This document shows positions 37,323-47,252 of a DNA stretch of 64,000 bases, in pieces. The notes under the pieces were generated by a model. It was not told the origin of the DNA and searched no databases. It was given only the letters and a program-made list of their open reading frames with translations. The translations under genes were made by a program, and so were the position numbers. Within the stretch, counting starts at the first letter, position 1. Each line of letters opens with the position of its first letter. The DNA comes from Ipomoea triloba (Eukaryota; Streptophyta; Magnoliopsida; Solanales; Convolvulaceae), in assembly GCF_003576645.1 (NCBI RefSeq), contig NC_044921.1, positions 25,276,029-25,340,028 on the forward strand. The letters run 5' to 3'.

Positions 37323-38104
37323 GTGTTTGGTTGGAGAAATTACAATTATATTCCTTTCTCACTAAATTTCCATCTAATTCCAAAGGCAACTAAATTCTTT
37401 TGTTTGGTTGGAGGAAATGACAATTTTCTCATTTTCATGAAATTAGAATCCCATGACCCTTGGGATTTTAACTTTATGGATTTTAGGAAGAAAAAAATAT
37501 AACACTGAGACAAAATTACCCTCCCTTATTTTAACCTAAAATTGATGTCTAACCTTCCCTTCAAAATTATAGATTGTATTATTCTTCGACTTCCCTTTGT
37601 GTATGTTCCTTTAAATATTTATATGCAGCAACTATTCAAAATTTGCATTCTTTATATGCATTGTTTATATACAGCAACTTTCGTGAATATTCCTTTGAAT
37701 TCTTTATATGCATAACTCTTCAAAATTTTTGACTACCCAAATCAAATGCTGGTGTTTTTTTAGTTCAAGAAATACGGTAGATGCTTTTGAATTTAATATG
37801 TTATATTTTTTGGGGTTTGAATATGCAAATGGGTCCAATAGATACTTGTCATTTAAGAAGAAGAAGAAGAAGAAGAAGAAGAATAATAATAATAATAATA
37901 ATAATAATGGACATTTTGGACTTTATACAACTTATTCCCTCTCAATTCAAATGTATACCAAACATTGGAATTGAAATTCCCAGTAATTTTATTCCTGCAT
38001 ACCAAACACTGGAATTTAAACTCCACTTTATTCCCGCATTATTCTTTTTCCATGGAATTACAATTCTTTTCCCACCTAATTGCCTCCTTCCAACCAAACG
38101 CCCC
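37323..38104. mobile_element. MITE with gtttggttgga inverted ends
   Basis: The left end gtgtttggttggagaaatt and the right end ctccttccaaccaaacgccc are inverted repeats. The body of about 780 bp is AT-rich and contains a (GAA)n(TAA)n microsatellite. A shorter relative is at 18570-18760. Confidence 0.6.
37855..37909. repeat. compound microsatellite (GAA)n-(TAA)n
   Basis: About nine aag/gaa triplets followed by about nine taa/aat triplets, inside the MITE at 37323-38104. Confidence 0.9.
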
Positions 38105-38485
38105 GTAAAGGTTATGTTATATATTGACTAGTTTGCAACAATTAAGCTTGCATGAACGGTTTAGTTGGTCACTAGGGTGAAGTTTGTAAAGAATTTTCAG
38201 AGATTGAGTCTCATAGTGTGGGAGTAACCTCCATGTTTAGCTGAGTTACTATAATTTACATTACTCTATTAGACACTGAGAGACTCTTTTCATTTCTTAT
38301 CTAATAACGTAATATATGGCTCTGGACTCCTACAACCCATTAAACCAATCCAGAAATTCAATTCCCAAACCATAAATATCTTTCAATTGCCTATAAATAT
38401 GAATGTCCTTTCCTTCCACCAACTCAAATAAAAGTCTCAAACCAATCAAGAAAGCGAGAGAGAGAGAGAGAAAAAAAAGAGGGAA

Positions 38486-40418
38486 ATGGGTTCAATTATG
38501 TGTGAAATTGAGAAGCCCCATGCGGTGTGCGTACCATTCCCAGCCCAAAGCCACATAAACGCCATGTTGAAAGTAGCCAAAATTCTCCACAACAAAGGCT
38601 TTCACATAACTTTTGTGAACACAGAATTCAACCACCGGCGCCTACAGAGATCCAGGGGGGCGGAATCTGTCCGGGGCCTGCCGTCGTTCCGGTTCGAGAC
38701 CATTCCCGACGGTCTGCCGCCCTCAGATGCGGATGCCACCCAAGAAGTTACCTCTCTTTGTGCGTCTACTGCTACAACTTGTTTAGGTCCTTTCAAGGAA
38801 CTTCTAACTCGGCTTAATGACACCGCCGCGTCTAACGTGCCGCCAGTGTCGTGCATCGTCGCCGACGGGGTTATGAGCTTCACCCTTGCCGCCGCCGAGG
38901 AACTGGGCATCCCTGACGTCCTGTTCTGGCCAGTTAGTGCTTCTGGCTTCTTGGGTTTCATGCACTACTCCCAACTTGTCGAGAAGGGCTACACGCCATT
39001 CAAAGGTGAAAGCTATGGCTTTAGGCCTATTGGATAAAATAGTTAGTTTACCAATTAATTTTGACTTGTTTAAGCACTATTACCTGTTTGGCCACGGTTG
39101 ACTTAGTAAATAATAATTATTAGTTAGTAGTTACAAGTTCAACTCTCTACTTCTAGGTTAGTTACTATGGTCATTTGCCCGTTAGAGTAATTGAAGGTGG
39201 TTTACCTAGTTGTTGTCATTTTACAAATAACATCACAAGGCCAATAACATAGTTAGGTTGATTTATCTCATTGTTGTCCTTTACCGATTAAAGCAACCTA
39301 AGGTGGTTTACCTACGTGTTGTTCTTTGCAAGCTAAAATTACAAGACCCTAACATAAGCTAGCTTACTTCATAGTAATTCTTTGTCAGCTAGGATAATAA
39401 TACTGAATTTTCTTCGGTACACACCTCAGGTCGTCACTAGGGTTTCCTCTTCAACCAAAAAATTTCATGCTTATGTCTTACAACAAATTTTTCTTTCAGA
39501 CGAGAGTTACTTCACAAATGGGTATCTGGAGACGGAGTTGGATGGGGTAAAAGGCATGAAAGGCATACGTCTGAGAGACCTTCCAACTTTCTTTAGAACC
39601 ACAGATCCAAATGATATCTTGCTGAACTTTTTTATACAAGAAACGGAGAGATCCAAAAAGGCGACTGCAATCGTTCTAAACACATTCGACGCATTGGAGC
39701 ATGAAGTTCTAATGGCCCTTCAGTCTATGCTCCCACCTGTCTACGCCATCGGCCCCTTAGCTTTGCTCCAGGTCGACGACGACAACGTAAGAGCAATCGC
39801 ATCAAATCTCTGGAAAGAAGACTCCACCTGTCTGGCATGGCTCGACACCAAAGAACCAAACTCAGTTGTTTATGTAAATTTTGGGAGCATCATCTCGCGG
39901 AGTTCGCGTGGGGATTAGCGAACTCCAAGAAACCTTTCTTGTGGATCGTGAGGCCGGACATGATAACCGGGGAAGCAGCTATTCTCCCACCAGAATTCTT
40001 GACCGAGACTAAAGATAGGGGAATGCTTTCTAGCTGGTGCCCGCAGGAACAGGTCCTGGGCCACCATGCTATCGGGGGATTCCTGACACACTGCGGATGG
40101 AACTCGACTCTCGAGAGCATATGCAATGGCGTGCCAGTGCTATGTTGGCCTTTCTTCGCGGATCAACAGACGAATTGCTGGTATTCGTGTACCAAATGGG
40201 GGATTGGTATGGAGATTGACAACAATGTGAAGAGGGATGAAGTTGAGAAGCTTGTGAGAGAGCTAATGGACAGTGAGAAGGGAAAAGAGATGAAGAGAAA
40301 GGCCATGGAATTGAAAAAATTGGCTAAGGAAGCTGCGGACACCATTCCAATAGGCTTATCTCATATGAACATAGAAAAATTCATCAATCATCTTCTCATT
40401 TCACATAATAATAAGTAA
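38486..40418 (+). pseudogene. UGT85A-like: UDP-glycosyltransferase, UGT85A-type, gene 5 (frameshifted)
   Basis: Exon 1 (38486-39005) is intact and encodes [14 protein letters not shown] with PAQSHINAM and His23; Asp127 lies in CIVADG. Exon 2 starts at 39500 after ttctttcag. Between 39890 and 39891 a 19-bp segment present in genes 4 and 6 (the codons for TVMTPN/RNH) is missing, with a 2-bp AT repeat at the deletion ends. The shift gives ISRSSRGD and a stop at 39918, so translation would end after about 312 residues, before the PSPG box. The rest of exon 2 is otherwise intact in another frame through HCGWNS and FFADQ to 40418. A 6-bp in-frame loss upstream (LLQVDDDN for [10 protein letters not shown]) and DGVKG for DWVKG are further changes. 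Recent loss is likely because no other stop occurs. Confidence 0.85.
39024..39093 (+). mobile_element. internally deleted MITE remnant in the gene 5 intron
   Basis: ggcctattggataaaatagt ... tacctgtttggcc occupies the same intron position as the 316-bp MITE of gene 4 but is only about 70 bp long. This indicates one ancestral insertion followed by deletion. Confidence 0.6.
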
Positions 40419-40905
40419 CAGAATTGTCCCATTGTCCTATCAGGTCGGAACATTGGACTTCGAAACCAAGAAATAAATGAATTGAAATTGTCAGTGTCAC
40501 TCTCATTACCACACATCATGTAGACGTACTAATTGTACTGTTGTGACTTGGGACAATTTAATAAGAGACTGATTAAGTATCTTTTAGTGCCTTTAATGCA
40601 TCAACTTGTCAATTGTTTAGCAGCCTGCCATGCACTGTCATTTGTCCACTCGGTTTATAGATATTTGAATCGTTGATAATGAATGAACAAAGCAATTTAT
40701 AATATTTGAACACAAGTTCACAATGACTAGCTCACAAGATTTTATGTTGTATATGGTCTAAATTTTTTAAATATTTTTAGACCAAAAATATAAGCCACCA
40801 CAGTTGTGGTGATCACCCATTTGAAATGGTAACTCGGATGCGATCGGACTACTGGCTAGTTGACAAATAAAAATATTTTTGATAGTTCCATTATGTAATA
40901 TAATG
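40419..40905. other. 3' flank of gene 5
   Basis: 3' UTR-like sequence and AT-rich flank, similar to the region after gene 6 (44325-44890: tcatttgtccactcggttta, caaataaaaatatttt). No gene. Confidence 0.5.
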
Positions 40906-40982
40906 CAATATCTTTCAATTGCCTATAAATATGAATGCCTTTTCCTTCCACTAACTCAAATTAAAGTCTCGAACCAATCAAA
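40906..40982 (+). promoter_or_regulatory. orphan UGT core promoter and leader without a gene
   Basis: tgcaatatctttcaattgcc, tataaatatgaatgcc, cttccactaactcaaatt and ctcgaaccaatcaa match the 80-100 bp ahead of genes 4, 5 and 6, including the TATA box. At 40983, where the GA-rich leader and ATG should follow, the sequence changes to a tandem repeat. Confidence 0.7.
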
Positions 40983-41385
40983 TATGTGAACCTGTTATTC
41001 AGTTTTCTTTCAACACAACTACAATATCATTTTGATATAACTACAGTTTCATTGGACAATATACACCAAAAAAGTGAAACTGTTAACTCATTATCTGTTT
41101 ATATACACTGCAGTTCCCTTTCAACACAATTGCAATTCCTTTTTTATATAATTGCAGTTTCATTCGATATTATACACTAAATATGTGAACATGTTATTCA
41201 GTTTTCTTTCAACACAACTATAATATCATTTCGATATAACTACAGTTTCATTGGACAATATACACCCAAAAATGTGAAACTGTTATTCAGTATCAACTTA
41301 TATACACTGCAGTTACATTTCAACACAACTACAGTTACATTTCGATATAACTACAGTTTTATTCTATAATATAAAAACAAATGTG
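40980..41385. repeat. 199-bp tandem repeat, two copies, each made of two related halves
   Basis: aatatgtgaacctgttattc at 40981 recurs as aatatgtgaacatgttattc at 41180. Within each copy caacacaactacaatatcat-like and gatataactacagtttcatt-like words repeat at about 100 bp. Confidence 0.8.
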
Positions 41386-41495
41386 AGGCAATATCTTTTG
41401 AAAAGAATTGTAGTATATATCAGTTACGGGGCTCCGTTACGACTTACGACAGTCAAATAAACGAGGAGTAGTCAAATAAATTTCTCTCATATCAT

Positions 41496-41705
41496 TAAAC
41501 ATTATTTATCAAAGAAATTTACATTCAAGTAAGTAGTTAAAGTTTTTCGTAACCTAATTTGCAATATGATTCATTACCTAACGATGCAGTAGGTGTACTT
41601 GTACACATTATTTATCAAAGAAATTTACATCTAGCTAAGTAGTTAAAATTTTTTGTAATCTAATTTGCAATATGATTTATTACCTAACGATGTAGTAGGT
41701 GTAAT
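41496..41705. repeat. 106-bp tandem duplication upstream of UGT gene 6
   Basis: attatttatcaaagaaattt at 41501 recurs at 41607; both copies end taacgatgyagtaggtgtam. Confidence 0.8.
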
Positions 41706-41960
41706 TGTGCTATTGCGTTACGACACTAGCCCGCCTTAGTTACCACGTCATAACCTACTTGATTTTTCACATCCATCAATCAGATCACGTCATATTTTAA
41801 TCACTTACCATGAAGTTAAGTATTATGACACTCAGAGTGGACCCGCGGCTAACCTTCTTGTAAATATTCAGCAACATAAAGTTGTTTTTTCATATCTAAT
41901 TACGCAATATATGGCCCCCGAGAAATTCAATCCCCAAACCATAAATATCTTTCAATTGCC

Positions 41961-41969
41961 TATAAATAT
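41961..41969 (+). promoter_or_regulatory. TATA box of UGT gene 6
   Basis: tataaatat preceded by tctttcaattgcc, about 80 bp before the ATG; the same block precedes genes 4 and 5. Confidence 0.65.
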
Positions 41970-42041
41970 GAATGCCCTTTCTTTCCACCAACTCAAATAA
42001 AAGTCTCAAACCAATCAAGAAATAGAGAGAGAAAGAGGGAA

Positions 42042-44324
42042 ATGGGTTCAATTGAGTGTGAAATTGAGAAGCCCCATGCAGTGTGCGTACCATTCCCAGC
42101 GCAAAGCCACATAAACGCCATGTTGAAAGTAGCCAAAATTCTCCACAGCAAAGGCTTTCATATAACTTTTGTGAACACGGAATTCAACCACCGGCGCCTA
42201 CAGAGATCCAGGGGGCCGGAATCTCTCCGGGGCCTGCCGTCGTTCCGGTTCGAGACCATTCCCGACGGCCTGCCGCCCTCAGACGTGGATGCCACCCAAG
42301 AGGCTACCTCCCTTTGTTTGTCTACTGCTAGAACTTGTTTAGGTCCTTTCAAGGGCCTTCTAGCTAGGCTTAATGACACCGCCGCGCCTAACGTGCCGCC
42401 GGTGTCGTGCATCGTCTCCGACGGGATTATGAGCTTCACCCTTGCCGCCGCCGAGGAACTGGGCATCCCTAACGTCCTGTTCTGGCCAACTAGTGCTTCT
42501 GGCGTCTTGGGTTTCATGCACTACTCTCAACTCGTCGACAAGGGCTACACGCCACTCAAAGGTATGAGCTATACCTTTAACAAATTTCAGGGCAAAACAG
42601 CTCAAGTAAATAGTAACTATTACTTACAAGTTCAACTATTTGCCTCTCCGTCAACTATGGTAACCTATTTGTGGTTGTTTTCCATCTAAAGTAATTTAAG
42701 ATGATTTACCTCTCAGTTCCTTGTTAGATGGTTAGGGTCACAAGGCTGGTAATCTAGTATGTTTTACTTTCTTGTGGTCGTTTGTGAGTGGTTTACCTTA
42801 TTGTTGTTCTTTGACAACTAAGATCACAAAACTAGTAACCGCTAGGTTGCTATATCTCATTGTTGTCTCATGCCGACTAGGGTAACCTATGGTGGTTTAC
42901 CTACTTCTTGTCCTTTGCTAGCTAAGATTACAAGGTCATAACATAAGATAGTTTATTTCATTGTTATTCTTTGTCAATTAGGATAATAGGATTGAATTTT
43001 TTGAGGTCGTGACTAGGGTTTCCTATTCACCCAACAAATTTCATGCTTATCAGATCACTAAGGTCCTTTTTGGTAAAATAGTTAGTTTATCAGTCAAATT
43101 TGACTTATCTGACCACTATTAGTTGTTTGACTTGATTAAAAATTTAATATAAGTGTTTGGTTAATCAGTTTTTTGCAAACTCCAAAATTCTAAAATTCAA
43201 AACGCTGCTCAATGCAACATTTTCAATTAGCTTTTTGAACAAAGATATTATGCTAAACTGCTATCAACCAACAGCTAATTTACTAATCACTTTTTTACAA
43301 TCAGCTAATCAACACAATTAAAACTGTCCACAACAACTGTTTACCAAGCAAGGCCCAACTCTTACGACAAAGTTTTCTTTCAGATGAGAGTTACTTAACA
43401 AATGGGTATCTAGAGACGGAGTTGGATTGGATAACAGGCATTAAAGGCATACGCCTGAGAGACCTTCCAAGTTTCATTAGAACCACAGATCCAAATGATA
43501 TCTTGCTGAACTTTCTGATACAAGAAATAGAGAGATCCAAAAAAGCTACTGCAATCATTCTAAACACATTTGACGCATTGGACCACGAAGTTTTAATGGC
43601 CCTTCAATCAATGCTCCCACCTGTCTACGCCATTGGCCCCTTGCCGTTACTCCAGACACATTTTGACGACGACAACGTAAGAGCAATTGCATCAAACCTC
43701 TGGAAGGAAGACTCCACTTGTCTGGCATGGCTCGACACCAAAGAACCAAACTCAGTTGTGTACGTAAATTTTGGGAGCGTAGCCGTGATGACACGTAACC
43801 ATCTTGTGGAGTTCGCGTGGGGATTAGCCAACTCCAAGAAACCTTTCTTGTGGATCGTGAGGCCGGACATAGTAATCGGAGAAGCAGCTATGCTCCCACC
43901 GGAATTCCTGGCCGAGACTAAAGATAGGGGAATGCTCTGTAGCTGGTGCCCGCAGGAACAGGTCCTGGGCCACCATGCTGTCGGGGGATTCCTGACACAC
44001 TGCGGATGGAACTCGACTCTCGAGAGCATATGCAATGGCGTGCCAATGCTGTGCTGGCCTTTCTTCGCCGAGCAGCAGACGAATTGCTGGTATTCGTGTA
44101 CCAAATGGGGGATTGGTATGGAGATTGACAACAATGTGAAGAGGGATGAAGTTGAGAAGCTTGTGAGAGAGCTAATGGACAGTGAGAAGGGAAAAGAGAT
44201 GAAGAGAAAGGCCATGGAATTGAAAAAATTGGCTAAGGAAGCTGCGGACACCATTCCAATAGGGTTATCTCACATGAACATAGAAAAATTCATCAATCAT
44301 CTTCTTCTTTCACATAGAAAGTAA
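42042..44324 (+). CDS. UGT85A-like: UDP-glycosyltransferase, UGT85A-type, gene 6
   Basis: Exons 42042-42561 and 43384-44324 with an 822-bp intron (donor aaag/gtatga, acceptor ttctttcag) give 486 residues. [14 protein letters not shown] and PAQSHINAM (His23), SDG (Asp127) and HCGWNS in the PSPG box place it with genes 4 and 5. Minor differences include [12 protein letters not shown] where gene 4 has [12 protein letters not shown], and DWITGIKG for DWVKGMKG. The frame is open throughout, so it should be functional, leaving genes 4 and 6 as the active members of this subgroup. Its intron has its own MITE at a different site from that of gene 4. The acceptor is unknown. Confidence 0.93.
43062..43356 (+). 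mobile_element. MITE in the intron of UGT gene 6
   Basis: Ends ggtcctttttggtaaaatag and gtttaccaagcaaggccc are inverted repeats. The body shares words with the gene 4 element. It sits near the 3' end of the intron, not near the 5' end as in genes 4 and 5. Confidence 0.7.
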
Positions 44325-45548
44325 CAGAATTGTCACGTTATCCTATCAGGCCGGAATATGGGACCTGGAAACCAAGAAATAAATGAATTGAAATTGTCAG
44401 TGTCACCCTCATCACCACACATCATGTAGACTAATTGTAGTGTTGTGAGTTGGGACAATTTAAGACGGACTATATATGTGTCTTTTAGTGCCGTAGCTTT
44501 AATGCATCAACTTGCCAATTGTTTAGCAGCATGCCATGTATTGTCATTTGTCCACTCGGTTTATAGAGATTTGAATTGTTGATTATAATGAATGAAAAAC
44601 CAATTGATAATATTTGAACAGAAGTTCACAATGACTATGTCATAAGATTTTATGTAGTTTGAATTGATTTTTTTTTTTTTTTTTTGTGGTTAGCTTACTC
44701 AAGTTTAATTTTTATTTTTTTTGTGAAATACTCACTATTTTTTAAAAGATACGGAGTAATATCTATTGTATACTTTTTCAAACATTTTCAACCCAGAGAA
44801 TCTAAGCCCCCACTACCGGGTTGACCACCAATTTGAAATAGTAGATGGGACGTGATCACACTATATGGTAGTTGACAAATAAAAATATTTTTTATTGTTC
44901 CATTATGTAATATAATGCACTATCTATATACTTACTATGTATGTATATGGTGGGTGGGTACGGCGGCATCAGGTATCTACCTCTCGTCATGGTTACCTAT
45001 AGACTATCATATCGTTTCAATAATTTAATTAATTTATCTGGTTTTGAGAGAGTATTACAATATATAGTCTTGTGCATCATGGAGTACTGAAAAACGGAAG
45101 AAAAAAAAATTAAAATGAAGAATACATTTATTTATTTATATATTTCTCTAATTAGAAAAAAAATGGACCGGAGAATGAAAATTTTAAAAGGGAAATTGAT
45201 ATAAACTTAACTTAATTGTCTTATTCACTCTAAATGGGAGCTGAGCTTGCCATTTTGGGATAGAGATTGACAATATGTGATGGGAGGAGCATTGATGTTG
45301 ATAGGGTTGTGACTTGTGAGGAGATCGAGAAGGGGGCGATGAAGACAAAGCTAAGGCCACTTGAGAATATAACGAATCCATGAACCACGTTGAGATACAC
45401 GTACGGTGATTAATGTTTTTACTAAATCCTTAGAATAGAAACCACAAAAAATATTTAAATCAGTTTTCAAAATAAAAATATTTAAATCAGGATATTAGAA
45501 ATCGTGATTTCTAATATCCTAAGTTTATCCTTAGAAATCGTGATGAGT

Positions 45549-45641
45549 TGCCAAAGACCTTGTGGTTTAGTGACACCTTCGTTGCAGGAGGAGGTGGGTT
45601 CAAGCCTCAGTAAAAGTAATAGTACCAAAAAAAAAAAAAAA
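45549..45641 (+). mobile_element. tRNA-derived SINE
   Basis: gccaaagaccttgtggttta opens the element. Box A-like tggtttagtgaca is at about 45562 and box B-like gggttcaagcc at 45596-45606; the element ends in an A tract at 45627-45641. The spacing fits an RNA polymerase III promoter of tRNA origin. Confidence 0.65.
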
Positions 45642-46179
45642 GTTTATTCTTAAGAGCGAGTTTCTCTTGTCACTTAAAAAGAAATTGAACCTTTTAAATA
45701 GTGTTTAATAATATTTTAGTGCGGATTGTTATGGCATGCCAACATGCCTTTGGGAAAAAAATAAAATAAAATTGAAAGCATCAAATTGTTATTCCAAGCT
45801 GGAATCAATTGACAAAACCGCACTATGGCAAATTATACCATAGATTATGATTTATATTGTAAGGTGAACCACTAATAAATGTTTATTTTTAGTATGTTAA
45901 AGATTCAGCTTTAATGTATTGTAGTATATTATAGAATGAACCTACCATACACTAAAAATTAATTTTCAGTACACTAAAAATAAATCTACTGTTATGAAAC
46001 AAAAAGAAAATGGTGGATGTCCAAGCTATGATTCGAGCCTTGGACCTATTGCTTAGAACTCAAGATTCAATCCACTTTGTTACTGCTGCTATTAATGATA
46101 GTTCAGAGACCATTTAATACCTAAATGTTTCCCTGAAAGCTAGATGAAGCTAATACCAGATGAAGACAAAAGCTATGAG

Positions 46180-46450
46180 CTAGGAGGAATCGATCCCGTG
46201 ACCATAGGGCGGCGAGAGGAGCATCTAGCAGTTGACAAAGCCAGCAAAGCTAAGCGGCAATTATGAACCATCCCTGTACATATATGTATTTATTTATTCA
46301 TTTCCGGGTACTATAAATACCCCTTCACTCCTCTGTAAAAGATCATCCAGAAACATCATCAATACGAATTGCTTCCTTCTTCTACTCCATTTCAGTGTTC
46401 TTCATCTCTAGATTCTTCATTTTTAATATCACAATTATTGTTATTATTCA
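46180..46450 (+). mobile_element. LTR-like sequence (possible solo LTR)
   Basis: A promoter-like ctataaatacc at about 46312 is followed by ccttcactcctctgtaaaag and then atcatccagaaacatcatca, the arrangement common in the R region of plant LTR retrotransposons. No primer-binding site, internal domain or second LTR is seen, and the ends are not fixed. Confidence 0.3.
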
Positions 46451-46870
46451 TAACATCTACATATTAATAATTTTTTTATAATGTGAATGCCACACTATAG
46501 TATGGGCCGTAATTTATTAGACTATTTGGGCCATTAAGGCCCATATTTAAATTAGTTCTTTCGTGGGCTTATAATTGGGTCGTTTTGCAGCACGGGTCCG
46601 TCATCATAATCGCATTCCGAAGTCCGTCCACTTTTTAGCTTTCTTTATATATATAATAAATACAGAATAATTTTTTCATTAATAATTTATGTCATATAAT
46701 AAAATCACGTACGTCATAATGGTCATCCTTCAACCAATAAAAGTTATTTCAAGAACAAATTAATTAATTTTCTCCAAGAATTCACATTTGTAGAAGGAAA
46801 TGTTTGGCACTTAAATGTCGGGCTTGGAGGTCGTTATAGTATGTTTCAAAGGGTTGGGATTTGTCTAAAG

Positions 46871-47252
46871 AGTTCACATCAATGAGATGAATGAGCATCT
46901 CATTGGTGGGCTCTTCACTGAACGTTTGAAGACTTTTGTGTAACTTATTAGTTAAGTTTGAAAACTTTTCACTGTGATAGTTATCTCTTAGGAGTTGTAA
47001 AAATTTGGTAAGTTTCTTACGAGATTTTCGAGTTCACATCAATGAGATGAATGAGTATCTCATTGGCGAGCTCTTCACTGAACCATTTGAAGACTTTTGT
47101 GTAACTTATTAGTTAAGTTTGAAGACTTTTCATGTAATAGTTATCGCTTAGAAATTGTAAAAACTTTGTAAGTTTCCTACGATGTTTTCGAGTTCACATC
47201 AATGAGATGAATGAGCATCTCACTGGCGGGCTCTTCACTGAACTATGTGAAT
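46871..47252. repeat. 160-bp tandem repeat, about 2.4 copies, each with a small perfect hairpin
   Basis: agttcacatcaatgagatga starts at 46871, 47031 and 47191. Each copy contains aatgagatg-aatgag-catctcatt or a one-base variant, a 9-bp inverted repeat with a 6-base loop. Confidence 0.85.

Larger units (their letters stand above)
35184..38485. other. UGT4-UGT5 intergenic region
   Basis: 3' UTR and flank of gene 4; 35690-36340 matches the region downstream of gene 1 (17500-18040) including gcatggcatggt. It then contains a LINE 3' end (36400-36927), a MITE (37323-38104), a short SINE-like stretch near 38150-38230 and the gene 5 promoter (38300-38485, TATA ctataaatat at 38391-38400). No further gene. 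Confidence 0.6.
44325..46869. other. gene-poor region after the UGT array
   Basis: 3' flank of gene 6 to about 44900, then AT-rich DNA. 45184-45381 (minus) holds a 65-codon open frame without recognisable similarity, which I do not call. A SINE (45549) and an LTR-like piece (46180-46450) are listed separately. Confidence 0.45.

Noticed and set aside
37708..38131. Frames through the (GAA)n(TAA)n microsatellite
   Set aside because: Low-complexity translation (poly-Lys, poly-Asn, poly-Arg, poly-Ile) within a MITE.
41896..42093. Minus-strand frame across the UGT gene 6 promoter
   Set aside because: Covers the TATA box and start codon of the real gene and has no support.
14891..44254. Long minus-strand frames opposite the UGT exons (up to 209 codons)
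   Set aside because: They mirror the GC-rich, codon-biased UGT exons, lack splice support and have no recognisable domains.
45184..45381. 65-codon minus-strand frame rich in Ser and Pro
   Set aside because: No similarity recognised, no clear promoter or splice context; too short to support alone.
46871..47252. CRISPR-like array
   Set aside because: The unit is 160 bp with no short-repeat and spacer structure, and the genome is a plant's.
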